DNA of 36,070 nt from positions 1 to 36,070 of the forward strand of contig QNZV01000114.1 in the NCBI GenBank assembly GCA_003978395.1. The letters are read 5' to 3'. The stretch is from Sulfurovum sp. GTDB taxonomy: Bacteria > Campylobacterota > Campylobacteria > Campylobacterales > Sulfurovaceae. Below the pieces are notes generated by a model. That model ran no database searches. It worked only from the letters and a program-made list of their open reading frames with translations, and was not told where the DNA came from. Both the position numbers and the translations under genes were made by a program. Below, piece by piece: positions 1 through 9,951 of this stretch; the stretch's first letter is position 1; the number at the start of each line of letters is the position of its first letter.

Positions 1-953
1 TGTATAGGAGCCATTAGGAAAACCCGTTTCCCTCTTAGTTTATAAGAGCCTACCTGTAAAATTACAGAGACGGTCTCTACCACAAAAATCAGTCCAATTA
101 ATAATAGAAGGGCTTCACTTTTGGCAATAATTGCTAAATATGCAATAACGCCACCAATAGCAAGAGAACCTGTATCGCCCATAAATATTTCGGCAGGATA
201 ACCGTTGTACCATAAAAATCCAAGTAGTGCACCCGAAAGAGTAGTTGCCAAAATAGTTACCTCTCCGACCCCTTGAATATTAGGTAAGAGTAGATAACCT
301 GAAAATACAGCATGTCCAGTTACATAAACAAGAATACCCAGTGTAGAGAGTGAGATAATTGAGGGTACAGTTGCCAAACCATCAAGTCCATCCGTTAAAT
401 TAACAGCATTGGTGGTTGCCAAAAAGACAATAATCCAAAAAGGAATAGCGAAGTAACCCATATCAAAAATAGGGTCTTTGATAAAAGGGATATAAATAGT
501 TGTAGGAAAATCAGCTACCAAGATTAAAAAGAGTGAAACAGCAATAGCAATAACAAGCAATAGAGCCATTTTACCACGGCTCGATAGACCTTGTAGGTTA
601 TCTCCTGCGAGAATCTTGCCTAAGTCATCTTGAAATCCAACCAATGCAAAACCGATAATGGTCAAGAGTCCTGCAATAATATAAGGGTTAGAAATTTGTG
701 CAGTCAAAAGAACACCAACAACAGTAGCAATAACAAAAACAGCCCCACCCATAGTGGGTGTATTCTGTTTAGATGCATGGTTAGGAACATATTTATTAAT
801 CGGTTGTTTGGCTTTTTTAGAGATAGCCCAAGCTATATAACGAGGAATAGCATACAGAGTAAGAAGGAAGGCAATAAAAAATCCAAATCCTGCACGTACA
901 GAGATATATTGTAAAAGATTGATGTCAAAAAGTTCGTAAAGTGAGTAGAGCAT
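1..953 (-). CDS. mraY: Phospho-N-acetylmuramoyl-pentapeptide-transferase MraY (C-terminus truncated by window edge)
   Basis: Minus-strand translation [42 protein letters not shown]...[11 protein letters not shown]...GFQDD...[16 protein letters not shown]...[14 protein letters not shown]: hallmark MraY motifs. Not in the ORF track because it runs off the window. Confidence 0.96.
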   Translation of the reverse strand, partial: MLYSLYELFDINLLQYISVRAGFGFFIAFLLTLYAIPRYIAWAISKKAKQPINKYVPNHASKQNTPTMGGAVFVIATVVGVLLTAQISNPYIIAGLLTIIGFALVGFQDDLGKILAGDNLQGLSSRGKMALLLVIAIAVSLFLILVADFPTTIYIPFIKDPIFDMGYFAIPFWIIVFLATTNAVNLTDGLDGLATVPSIISLSTLGILVYVTGHAVFSGYLLLPNIQGVGEVTILATTLSGALLGFLWYNGYPAEIFMGDTGSLAIGGVIAYLAIIAKSEALLLLIGLIFVVETVSVILQVGSYKLRGKRVFLMAPI

Positions 954-1037
954 AGAGTTATCATCCTGAATTTAGAGTCTATTAAGTAAACAAGTGCTAT
1001 TTTACTTTAATTTTTATAAAGATAGGGGTATAGATAA

Positions 1038-2525
1038 ATGAAGATTAAAAAAACTGTTTTAATTATTACTGATGGTATAGGTTGTAAACCTGATAGTAGT
1101 TGTAATGCCTTTAAAGATGCACAGAAACCAACTTATGATAAGTTGTTAAAAGATGTTCCAAAAACACTTATTTCTACACATGGGTTAAGTGTTGGTCTGC
1201 CAGAAGGACAGATGGGAAATTCTGAAGTTGGACATATGAGTATTGGTGCAGGTCGAGTTTTATATCAAGATTTGGTCAAAATCTCTTTGGCGATTGAAGA
1301 TGGGAGTATAGAAGAGAACGATGCTTTAAACTCTACATTAGAGAAGAGTAATAGAGTTCATATTATTGCACTGCTTTCCGATGGTGGGGTGCATTCTCAT
1401 ATTAATCATATTATAGGTATTGCAAAACTTGCCCAAAATAGAGATAAAAAGGTATTCTTACACCTTATTACTGATGGGCGTGATGTTTCGCCAACTTCAG
1501 CAAAACAATATGTAGAAGAGATAGAGAATATCTGTTCTAAAAACATCTCTATCGCTACTATTGGTGGACGTTTTTATACGATGGATAGAGACAATCGTTG
1601 GGAAAGAGTAGCAAAAGGATACAATGCTATTGTTACAGCAACCTCATCAACAAACTTGGATGCACAAGCTTATATAGCAGACTCATATGCTCATAAAATT
1701 TATGATGAGTTTTTAGAACCTGTAGCCCTAAATGGATATGAGGGAATGCAAGAGAGTGATGCTGTTCTTATTGCCAACTTTCGTTCTGATAGAGTTCGTG
1801 AAATTACAACAGCACTAGGGGTTAAAGAGTTCGATGGTTTTGAGCGTAATTTTTTACCTTTAAACATTGCAACCATGACCAAATATGATGCCTCTTTTGA
1901 TTTTCCAATTATGTTCTCCAAAGAAGTTCCTAAAAATACTCTAGCACAAGTGGTATCTGATGCAAAATTAACACAACTGCATACGGCTGAAACTGAAAAG
2001 TATGCACATGTAACGTTTTTCTTGAATGGTGGAGTAGAAGAGCCAATGATAGGAGAAAGTAGAGTTCTAATTCCTAGCCCTGATGTAAAAACCTACGATA
2101 TGAAACCTGAAATGTCAGCTCCTGAAGTGGGAGAGGCTGTTCGTAAAGGTATGGATGAAGAGTATGATTTGATTATTGTAAACTTTGCCAATGGAGATAT
2201 GGTTGGACATACAGGAAACTATGAGGCAGCGTGTTTGGCTGTAACTGCTGTGGACAAAGAGGTAGGAGAGATAATTAAAAAGGCAAAAGAGAGAGATTAT
2301 GCCATTGTTTTAACCTCTGACCATGGAAACTGTGAGGAGATGAAAGATGAGAAGGGCAATATCTTGACAAATCATACTGTTGGAGATGTTTGGTGTTATA
2401 TTATGGCTGATGGTATTAAAAATTTAAAAGAGAATGGTGGGCTAAATAATGTTGCACCGACTGTTTTGGAGATAATGGGTCTACCAATACCTAGCCAAAT
2501 GGATAAATCTCTAATTAAGCTATAA
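1038..2525 (+). CDS. gpmI: 2,3-bisphosphoglycerate-independent phosphoglycerate mutase
   Basis: 495 aa; DGIGCKPDSSCNAF, GQMGNSEVGHMSIGAGRVLYQDL, TSDHGNCEEM motifs. Confidence 0.96.
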   Translation: MKIKKTVLIITDGIGCKPDSSCNAFKDAQKPTYDKLLKDVPKTLISTHGLSVGLPEGQMGNSEVGHMSIGAGRVLYQDLVKISLAIEDGSIEENDALNSTLEKSNRVHIIALLSDGGVHSHINHIIGIAKLAQNRDKKVFLHLITDGRDVSPTSAKQYVEEIENICSKNISIATIGGRFYTMDRDNRWERVAKGYNAIVTATSSTNLDAQAYIADSYAHKIYDEFLEPVALNGYEGMQESDAVLIANFRSDRVREITTALGVKEFDGFERNFLPLNIATMTKYDASFDFPIMFSKEVPKNTLAQVVSDAKLTQLHTAETEKYAHVTFFLNGGVEEPMIGESRVLIPSPDVKTYDMKPEMSAPEVGEAVRKGMDEEYDLIIVNFANGDMVGHTGNYEAACLAVTAVDKEVGEIIKKAKERDYAIVLTSDHGNCEEMKDEKGNILTNHTVGDVWCYIMADGIKNLKENGGLNNVAPTVLEIMGLPIPSQMDKSLIKL

Positions 2526-2611
2526 TTTAATCTATATTTTATGGAAAGTTATGTTTATATTCGATATTATATAAAAGTGTTATTTTTTATGTTCCAAGGG
2601 AAGGATAGATT

Positions 2612-2953
2612 ATGGATAAAATGATAAAGGAGTCTGTTGCAACGTTGTTCTGTCATGCAATTAAATTAGATAATAAAGATTTAAAGGTTGAAAAGCCTCT
2701 ATTTTGTCGATTTATGGGAGAGAACTTTGATTGTAATAGTGAAGAGTCTCAAAAACTATTAGAAGAGATAATGAATAAGGATTGTGATAATATAGACACC
2801 CATATATCTATTGTTAGTAATGCTTTATATAATGAACCCTATTGGAAAATGCATTTACTAAAACAGTTAAATCATATTATTTTCAAAAGTAATATTAGAG
2901 ATGAAGATTATGATTTTTTTGATAAAGTAAAAGAGTCATTTTTTAAAAGATAA
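2612..2953 (+). CDS. Hypothetical protein (113 aa)
   Basis: Open frame with GGAAGGA upstream; no family recognised. Confidence 0.6.
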   Translation: MDKMIKESVATLFCHAIKLDNKDLKVEKPLFCRFMGENFDCNSEESQKLLEEIMNKDCDNIDTHISIVSNALYNEPYWKMHLLKQLNHIIFKSNIRDEDYDFFDKVKESFFKR

Positions 2954-2974
2954 TTTGCTTTTTAGCAAATTATC
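2949..2974. terminator. Bidirectional hairpin between convergent genes
   Basis: Perfect 11-bp arms GATAATTTGCT / AGCAAATTATC with TTTT loop, spanning the 3' ends of both CDSs. Confidence 0.65.
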
Positions 2975-3368
2975 TACTACTCTCAACAAATTTTTTATAC
3001 TTCATATCTTCATCTAAAACATGCTTAAGTAGCCATGTCGTTACAAAATTTCCAATATCTTTAATATAAGAATCTTGATTAATACCCAAAGCAATTTTTT
3101 TTAATGTTCTTGAAAATTGAATATGTTGTTCTATATGCTCTTCTAGTGCAGGATAACCTTTTGATTGCATATACATCTCTTCATAAATAAAATGTTCAAC
3201 TGTATAGTCATTAAGTGAGATAAACAGCTCTCTAAAAATAGTAGAATCATCTACTCCTGCTTCTACAAAAAAATAGATTTCATTTGAAAGATTAAAGAGA
3301 CCTTTATGCTGTTCATCAATTTTCTCTTCGCCCATAGAATATGCATCTTTCCATTTTAACAGCTTCAT
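2970..3368 (-). CDS. Bacteriohemerythrin (hemerythrin-like O2-binding protein)
   Basis: 132 aa; W-x-DAYSMGEEKIDEQHKGLF, H-F-x-YEE, EEHIEQHIQF, LLKHVLDEDMKYK: diiron ligand pattern. Confidence 0.93.
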   Translation of the reverse strand: MKLLKWKDAYSMGEEKIDEQHKGLFNLSNEIYFFVEAGVDDSTIFRELFISLNDYTVEHFIYEEMYMQSKGYPALEEHIEQHIQFSRTLKKIALGINQDSYIKDIGNFVTTWLLKHVLDEDMKYKKFVESSR

Positions 3369-3551
3369 CAGTTATCTCCATTTACTTTAATAAGAGGTAA
3401 AACACCTTTACATATTAAAAAGTATATTTTAACAAAACTTATAAAAGTATTAAATTTGTAAAATATGAAAAAAAGAGTTCAAAAGAGTGATTTTATGCTC
3501 TTTTAACAAGCAATAGACTACAATAAGCCCAATATTTATAGAAGGCAAATA

Positions 3552-4295
3552 ATGAAATTTACAGGAAAAAATGTACTTGTAACAGGGTCAAGTAGAGGAA
3601 TTGGAGCTGAAATAGCTAAGAGTTTGGCAGGTTTTGGTCTTAAAGTATGGGTTAACTATAGAAGTGGCGAAGCAGAAGCAAAAGCTGTTCAAGCTTCTAT
3701 TATTGAAGCTGGTGGAGAGGCTGAAGTGATTGGTTTTGATGTCAGTGATGAGAAAGCATTTATGGAGGCAATCAAAACCATTGTAGCTACCGATGGCGAG
3801 ATTGCTTACTTGGTTAATAATGCAGGGATTACCAAAGATAAATTGGCAATGCGTATGAAAACAGATGAGTTTATGTCGGTTATCAATGCCAATTTAACCT
3901 CTACTTTTATAGGGTGTCGAGAAGCTCTAAAAGCGATGCGTAAAAAACGTTTTGGTTCGGTTGTAAATATCGCTTCTATTGTAGGAGAAACAGGAAATGC
4001 AGGACAGACAAACTACGCTGCAAGCAAGGGTGGAACCATTGCCATGACAAAATCATTTGCCATTGAAGCAGGAACAAGTGGAATAAGATACAACACTATA
4101 ACTCCTGGTTTTATTGCTACGGAGATGACAAATGTTCTAAAAGATGAGGTAAAAGAGATGTTTACTGCAAAAATTCCTATGGCTCGTTTTGGAAACCCAA
4201 GCGAAGTGGCTGAGGCTGTTGCCTTTTTACTAAGCGACCACTCAAGTTACATTACAGGAGAGACATTAAAAGTAAACGGTGGAATGTTAATGTAG
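3552..4295 (+). CDS. fabG: 3-oxoacyl-ACP reductase FabG
   Basis: SDR: TGSSRGIG, NNAGIT, YAASKGG, GFIATEMT. Confidence 0.95.
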   Translation: MKFTGKNVLVTGSSRGIGAEIAKSLAGFGLKVWVNYRSGEAEAKAVQASIIEAGGEAEVIGFDVSDEKAFMEAIKTIVATDGEIAYLVNNAGITKDKLAMRMKTDEFMSVINANLTSTFIGCREALKAMRKKRFGSVVNIASIVGETGNAGQTNYAASKGGTIAMTKSFAIEAGTSGIRYNTITPGFIATEMTNVLKDEVKEMFTAKIPMARFGNPSEVAEAVAFLLSDHSSYITGETLKVNGGMLM

Positions 4296-4306
4296 TATTG
4301 ATAACA

Positions 4307-4951
4307 ATGAAGATACTCATACTTGAAGATGATAAACTTTTCAATGAAACCCTCGAAGACTTTTTAGAAGAAGAGGGTTTTGATGTAGCATTTGCTCTTG
4401 ACCCCTACTCTGCTTTAGAGTTAGCCTATGAGCAAAAATTTGACCTCTATCTCTTTGATGTCAATCTCCCTTATGAAACAGGCTTCTCTTTACTCAAAAA
4501 ACTACGTGATTCAGGTGATTCTACTCCTACTATTTTTCTAACTTCGCGTGATGATAAGAACTCTATTACCGAGGGTTTTAATGTGGGTGCTGATGATTAT
4601 ATGAAAAAACCTATAGATTTAGATGAACTTCTGTTACGAATCAGAGCTATTTTACGCCGAAAATATAGAAGTGATAAGATAACTATTGGAGAATATACCA
4701 TTGATGTAATGGCTAAAAAACTCTACCATAATCATAAACTTCTCAAAGTAACAAGCAAAGCTATTGAGCTTCTACTATTACTCTTAAATGCAAAAGGAGA
4801 AGTAGTTCAAACAGCTCAAATAGAAGAGCAACTTTGGCATGCCAATGAAGAGGCTAGCTTGGGAGCGATTCGTGTTTATGTAACAAAATTAAAAAAATAC
4901 TTCCCAAATATTGAAAATATTCGAGGAGTTGGGTATCGGTTGGGTAATTAA
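4307..4951 (+). CDS. OmpR-family response regulator (orphan; listed ORF begins at a TTG at 4298)
   Basis: Receiver domain (LEDDKLFNETL, LFDVNLP, FLTSRDD, KKPID) plus C-terminal winged helix ending RGVGYRL; no adjacent kinase. Confidence 0.9.
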   Translation: MKILILEDDKLFNETLEDFLEEEGFDVAFALDPYSALELAYEQKFDLYLFDVNLPYETGFSLLKKLRDSGDSTPTIFLTSRDDKNSITEGFNVGADDYMKKPIDLDELLLRIRAILRRKYRSDKITIGEYTIDVMAKKLYHNHKLLKVTSKAIELLLLLLNAKGEVVQTAQIEEQLWHANEEASLGAIRVYVTKLKKYFPNIENIRGVGYRLGN

Positions 4952-4962
4952 GTCATTTTTAT

Positions 4963-5451
4963 TTACACTTTTATTAAAACAGGTTGCTTTTTACGACTTT
5001 TAACAAATACAGTAAAAAGCATTAATCCTGTAAAAATTAAAAGAGCATTTCCCAAATAGTCATGTGCTAATGAGAAGTTATTCTGTTCTTGCAATACAAA
5101 TTGAGTAACCATCCATATTCTAAAGGTATTTATTAAAGAGATTAAAATATAACCAAATATAGCCCATTTAACTTTATGTAGTAAGGTAGCAGGAAAAGCC
5201 ATAATTGATGCTAAAAAGAAAAGGTAGGGAATTATCCCATTACATGCTTTTTCAATAATTAAAGAGTAGTTATTAGTAATAAAAATACGATAATTATTCA
5301 TCATCTCATTTGGTAATGTCAATGAAGTTAAATAACTTGTTAAGTTTGTTTGGTATTGATTGATTAGTAACCCAAGGGGAGATCCATCCCAATAGAAAAT
5401 TCCAAAAAATAGAGCAATACCTATCCAGTAAGTTAATAAAAATTTAATCAT
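4963..5451 (-). CDS. Small exosortase/archaeosortase-family transpeptidase-like protein (XrtH-like size)
   Basis: 162-aa multi-TM protein with ordered Cys/Arg/His motifs: EKACNGIIPYLFFLASIMAFPA, LINTFRIWMV, LAHDYLGNALLIF. Confidence 0.8.
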   Translation of the reverse strand: MIKFLLTYWIGIALFFGIFYWDGSPLGLLINQYQTNLTSYLTSLTLPNEMMNNYRIFITNNYSLIIEKACNGIIPYLFFLASIMAFPATLLHKVKWAIFGYILISLINTFRIWMVTQFVLQEQNNFSLAHDYLGNALLIFTGLMLFTVFVKSRKKQPVLIKV

Positions 5452-5598
5452 TTTAGTTTTGCCTTATATTATATTTTTTTTAATTCAGAATAATATTAAA
5501 AAATATTATTTATTATATAGTATAAAAGTATAGTATAAGTGGACTTAATTTTAATTTAAACTTAAACTAAAAAATTAATTGTTATTATTTTGATAATA

Positions 5599-6156
5599 TC
5601 AAGGTTTATCTCTACTTGTATTATTTTCATGCTGTTTAATAGGCTTTAATGGTAGATTTTGTGTCATAAAAATTTGTGCTTCTTGACCTTTTACTTTAAT
5701 CATTGCTAATATTTTAGTTTTGTTTTTACTTTTATAAATTTTAAAAAGTTCAAGATGCTTGGCAATAACATCTATTTCAACCTTCTCTTCACTTTTTAAC
5801 GGAATGCTATACTTTCCACCTTCTATACGTAAGAGGGTATTATTCTCTTTATAGACCAACCAAACAACTTTTGCTTGTGCTAAACCATGAATAGAGTTGG
5901 TAGTACGGTTAATTGTTAAACGATGAAACTTATCTTCGGTATTAATAGTAATATTATAATCAGCATGCATCAAATCCATATATAGTGATGTACTTCCTTT
6001 TAAGGTATTGGTTGATTTTTCTAAATAATGGAATAGATGAAGATTTGACTTACGTAAAATATCGGCACTTTTATAGAGTGCCATAAGTACCAAAGAGAGA
6101 AGAGTTATAGAGATAAGAACCTCTACGAGAGTAAATGCTGGCTTTTTGTTTTTCAT
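5599..6156 (-). CDS. gspJ: Minor pseudopilin, GspJ-like
   Basis: Type III prepilin signal MKNKKPA|FTLVEVLISITLLSLVLMALYKS; last gene of T2SS minus-strand cluster. Confidence 0.75.
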   Translation of the reverse strand: MKNKKPAFTLVEVLISITLLSLVLMALYKSADILRKSNLHLFHYLEKSTNTLKGSTSLYMDLMHADYNITINTEDKFHRLTINRTTNSIHGLAQAKVVWLVYKENNTLLRIEGGKYSIPLKSEEKVEIDVIAKHLELFKIYKSKNKTKILAMIKVKGQEAQIFMTQNLPLKPIKQHENNTSRDKP

Positions 6157-6167
6157 ATTTTTATATT

Positions 6168-7679
6168 TTAATCTTCCATAATTCCAATACGAATTGCCTC
6201 TTCATAGGAGGTGTCTCCGTCAACGAGCATATCTTTAAGCTTATCTGCAATGGTTTTCATTCCTAGTTTTTTCATCTCTAAACGAATTTGATGGTCATTA
6301 AGTCCATCTTTCAACATCTCTTTTACTTTATCGTTCATTACAAAAAGTTCCCCCACTGCTTGTCGACCTTTGTAGCCTGTAAAATCACACTCTGTACAAC
6401 CAGAAGCTTTAAAGTAGAGACGATTAGGTAAAGATAGCTCCTCTAGTGCTGTAGGAGATAATTGTGTAGGTTTTTTACAACTGGTACATAATTTTCGTGT
6501 TAACCTTTGTGCTAAGACACCCAATAGAGTAGAAGTTAATAAGAAATCTTCAATTCCCATATCCATCAGCCTAGATATAGCAGAGGTAGCATCATTAGTA
6601 TGTAGAGTAGATAGCATCAAGTGACCTGTTAATGCTGAACGCAGTGAAATATCAGCTGTTTCAGAATCTCTAATCTCTCCTACCATAATAATGTCGGGGT
6701 CTTGTCTTAGAATAGAGCGTAACCCTGCTGCAAAAGTAAGTCCGACTTTGGTATTAACTTGAATTTGATTTACATTTTCAGCATTGTACTCTACAGGGTC
6801 TTCAACGGTAATAATATTTTTATCAGGTGTCGCAATGTGTTGAAGACAAGCATGGAGGGTGGTTGATTTACCCGAACCCGTAGGTCCAGTAACAAGTATC
6901 ATTCCATGAGGATGCGTAAGAAGTCTATTTAAATCTTTGGTAATATCATCGGTAAAGCCCAATGTCTTTAGAGTAGGAATACTTTCACTCGTCATTAAAA
7001 GTCTCATAACCACACGTTCACCATGATAGGTTGGTAAGACGGAAACCCTAATATCAAGTGAATTACCTGAAATACTTACTTGTGTTCGTCCATCTTGTGG
7101 GATTCTCTTCTCTGAAATATCAAGGTTAGAGATAACTTTAATACGTGAAATAACCAGTGCTGTAATATTTTTATCAATATCTAAATGTTTTTTTAGCGCA
7201 CCATTAATTCGTAATCGTACCTCTCCTTTCTTTTCGAGAGTCTCAATATGAATATCTGAAGCTCCTTTTTTAATGGCTTGAAAAAAGAGAGAGTTAACAA
7301 GTTTAACAACAGGAGCAGACTCTTCATTTGAAAGTAAATCTTGTGAGTTTCTAATAAAGTCTAATAAATCAGACTCTACCTCAATAATATCATCAGAAGA
7401 GGTATCTACATTTTCAAAATCAGAACCTGTTTGAATCTCTTTAAATTTTTGTAAGAGCCTATCAAAACTTCCTGTATCAAGTTCAACAATGGGATAGTTT
7501 ATATCAAGCGTAGCTAGATGGTTTAATGCCATAGGTAAATTTTTATTTTCTACTATAATAGAAGGTAAATCATCTATATTGGCAAAGAGAAGATTGTGCT
7601 TCATTGCCAATTTATTATTAATCTCATCACTCCATAAAGGTTCTAAATCTACATTTTCTAAAAAAGGTAACTTTATCAT
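6168..7679 (-). CDS. gspE: Type II secretion ATPase GspE
   Basis: Walker A GPTGSGKSTTLHA, VGEIRDSETADISLRSALTGHLMLSTLHTNDA, Cys4 motif CTSC...CTEC. Internal start MIKLPF at 7679 chosen: one nt after the gspD stop and preceded by GAGGAGA; ORF track extends to 7727. Confidence 0.93.
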   Translation of the reverse strand: MIKLPFLENVDLEPLWSDEINNKLAMKHNLLFANIDDLPSIIVENKNLPMALNHLATLDINYPIVELDTGSFDRLLQKFKEIQTGSDFENVDTSSDDIIEVESDLLDFIRNSQDLLSNEESAPVVKLVNSLFFQAIKKGASDIHIETLEKKGEVRLRINGALKKHLDIDKNITALVISRIKVISNLDISEKRIPQDGRTQVSISGNSLDIRVSVLPTYHGERVVMRLLMTSESIPTLKTLGFTDDITKDLNRLLTHPHGMILVTGPTGSGKSTTLHACLQHIATPDKNIITVEDPVEYNAENVNQIQVNTKVGLTFAAGLRSILRQDPDIIMVGEIRDSETADISLRSALTGHLMLSTLHTNDATSAISRLMDMGIEDFLLTSTLLGVLAQRLTRKLCTSCKKPTQLSPTALEELSLPNRLYFKASGCTECDFTGYKGRQAVGELFVMNDKVKEMLKDGLNDHQIRLEMKKLGMKTIADKLKDMLVDGDTSYEEAIRIGIMED

Positions 7680-7680
7680 T

Positions 7681-9951
7681 TTACTCTCCTCTAACATCAG
7701 AGAATGTTGTTCCTTCGTTATATTCAATCCCTGTATTTAATTGACTAACATCAATAGAATTTTTTTGTTTAAGTCTCTCCATGATAGAGTCACTTCTTAC
7801 ATAATCACTCTCTGAAGTATAAGCTTCTTCTCTGTACTGTGGCTGAGGAGTCTCTTGAACTATTGATTCAACTATTGGTATATATCTCTCTTGTGTTGTT
7901 ATCGCCCCTTGATTATTATAATTTTGGGTGGATATATTCTCTCTTTGGGTAGAAGGAAAACCAACAGGTAGAGATTCTTCATCATCAAAATTTATATTTT
8001 TATTTGATGGAGAGTTAAAAGTTACATGACCTTTTTTAGAAGTACCTTTAACTCTATCTTCTAGCTCTTCAAATATAATTTTATTGTATTGTTGTTGAAC
8101 AGACTCCAACTCATCCAAATGTTGACGTAGACTGCTTAAATCAGAACTCTTTTTGATAATATAGGGAGTTATATAGATAACAACATTTACTTTAGAACCT
8201 GAATTACCCTTGGAAGTAAAGAGCCGTCCAATAATCGGAATATCTCCAAGTATAGGAATTTTACTAATAGATTTACCATCAGAACTTTTGATTAACCCAC
8301 CTAAAATAATGGTTTCAGCATGATTAACTATCGCAGTTGTTTTAACTGATCTCTTTGTGGTAGTAGGTCTATCTGCCGAAGTTCCTGAACCAGGTAAAAT
8401 ATCTTCAATTGTCGTTTCTATCTCTAAAGAGACTTTATTATTTGAGGAAAGTCTTGGTTTCACTTTTAGTGTAATACCAATATCTTCACGTGAATAGTTA
8501 TTGATAACACTTGATGCACCTTGCGTACTCTGTTGAGCTTGTGTTAGTATAGATTGAGTACGTCCTACGTAGATACTAGACTCTTTATTATTGGTTGAAA
8601 GAACAGAGGGTTTAGATAGAATCTGTGCCGCACCATTTTGTTTTAGTAAATCTAATTGAGCCCCTAATGAGAAAACTTTAGATATACCTTTACCAAATTC
8701 AAAAGCTCTTTCATTTGTAGTATATGCGTTTCCATTCTGATCAATTTGGGTTGTTGAATTGTTAAGAAAACCTAATAATGAACTTGAGAGTGCTAAAGGA
8801 GAAGCACCAGCATTGGCTGCTATTGAGAAGAGTCCATTTGATGTAATAGAGCCTCCATTAAACCCATACTTCAGTCCAATATTTTCAGCTAAATTGGTAT
8901 TTACCTCTACTATTTTTGCTTGAATATAGACTTGTGCTTTCTCCACATCAAGTTTTTTGACGGTATCGTAAATATTTTGATACTGTTCTGCATTTGCCAA
9001 GACAATTAAAGCATTTCTTTCTATATCCGAAGCAATAACAGCTTTAGGTATAGGTTTACCACCTTTACCGATAGGTGCACCTGGTGCAAGATTTGATGCT
9101 CCTGTCATTTGAGGTACAATTTTAGTAAGAATTTTTTCCATATCTTCAACGTTAGAGTTTTCTAATGGAATAACATGCATCTTCTGAATGTTACTCTCTC
9201 CTTTTAAATCTAACTGTTGAATATAGCGTTCTATTTGTCGAATATTACTTACTTTTCCTACTAATATAATAGCATTAGAACCAATATCTTGCATTACAGA
9301 AATTTTTTCTGAAATAATATCTTGGGGAAAAAGAGCTTTTGACATACTTTGGATATTAGAAAAAATATCTTTTACTCTGGCATTCTGTAAATGAATAATT
9401 TTAGTCTGTTTTGATTGTTTGTTCTCAATCTTATCAATCAATGCTTTTACTGATTTTAGGGTATGTGGATAAGCCGTAATTGCTAAAAGGTTATTCTTTT
9501 TAAAAGATATTATTTTTGCACTTTTATGCAAAAGGGGTTTTATTTTAGTACGAATAACAGCTGCATTCACATTAGAGAGTTGAAAAACAACGGTTCTCAT
9601 TGTACCATCTCCCGTTCCAATATTTGAACTTACAGGCACACCTTCTCCAGCTGCTATAACACTTTTAACAACAATATAATAACTACCTTTATTGACTAAA
9701 GTCATTCTTTTAGTCTCTAAAATAGCTGTTGCTAATGGTATTAATTCAGATTTTTCAATTGGTGTATTAGAGACAAAGTTTATTTTTCCTTTAATCTCTC
9801 CATCTATTAAAATATTTTTACCTGTAACTTTTGCAACCATTTTAATAAAATCACTAATATTTAAATTATTAAACTTTAAATCGACCTTTTCTGCATGGAC
9901 TTGCATACTTAGTGCAAAAATTAATCCTAATGCTAATTTATTGAATTTCAT
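7681..9951 (-). CDS. gspD: Type II secretion secretin GspD
   Basis: Signal peptide, N-domain repeats, secretin core (VPILGDIPIIGRLFTSKG), long C-terminal extension. Confidence 0.93.
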   Translation of the reverse strand: MKFNKLALGLIFALSMQVHAEKVDLKFNNLNISDFIKMVAKVTGKNILIDGEIKGKINFVSNTPIEKSELIPLATAILETKRMTLVNKGSYYIVVKSVIAAGEGVPVSSNIGTGDGTMRTVVFQLSNVNAAVIRTKIKPLLHKSAKIISFKKNNLLAITAYPHTLKSVKALIDKIENKQSKQTKIIHLQNARVKDIFSNIQSMSKALFPQDIISEKISVMQDIGSNAIILVGKVSNIRQIERYIQQLDLKGESNIQKMHVIPLENSNVEDMEKILTKIVPQMTGASNLAPGAPIGKGGKPIPKAVIASDIERNALIVLANAEQYQNIYDTVKKLDVEKAQVYIQAKIVEVNTNLAENIGLKYGFNGGSITSNGLFSIAANAGASPLALSSSLLGFLNNSTTQIDQNGNAYTTNERAFEFGKGISKVFSLGAQLDLLKQNGAAQILSKPSVLSTNNKESSIYVGRTQSILTQAQQSTQGASSVINNYSREDIGITLKVKPRLSSNNKVSLEIETTIEDILPGSGTSADRPTTTKRSVKTTAIVNHAETIILGGLIKSSDGKSISKIPILGDIPIIGRLFTSKGNSGSKVNVVIYITPYIIKKSSDLSSLRQHLDELESVQQQYNKIIFEELEDRVKGTSKKGHVTFNSPSNKNINFDDEESLPVGFPSTQRENISTQNYNNQGAITTQERYIPIVESIVQETPQPQYREEAYTSESDYVRSDSIMERLKQKNSIDVSQLNTGIEYNEGTTFSDVRGE

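Noticed and set aside
630-914. 94-aa plus-strand ORF
   Set aside because: Antisense to mraY; Asn/Ser-rich composition typical of a shadow frame.
2634-2652. GTTGCAACGTTG resembling the TTTTGCAACG operator
   Set aside because: Inside a coding region, single partial match without an 11-bp-phased partner or -10 box.
3474-3507. AAAAGAG...CTCTTTT hairpin upstream of fabG
   Set aside because: No T-run on the plus strand and ambiguous on the minus strand; AT-rich stem likely by chance, not called as terminator or sRNA.
5489-5510. AATAATATT-AAAA-AATATTATT inverted repeat upstream of the exosortase gene
   Set aside because: Pure A/T stem in a very AT-rich spacer; expected by chance and not followed by a convincing U-tract.
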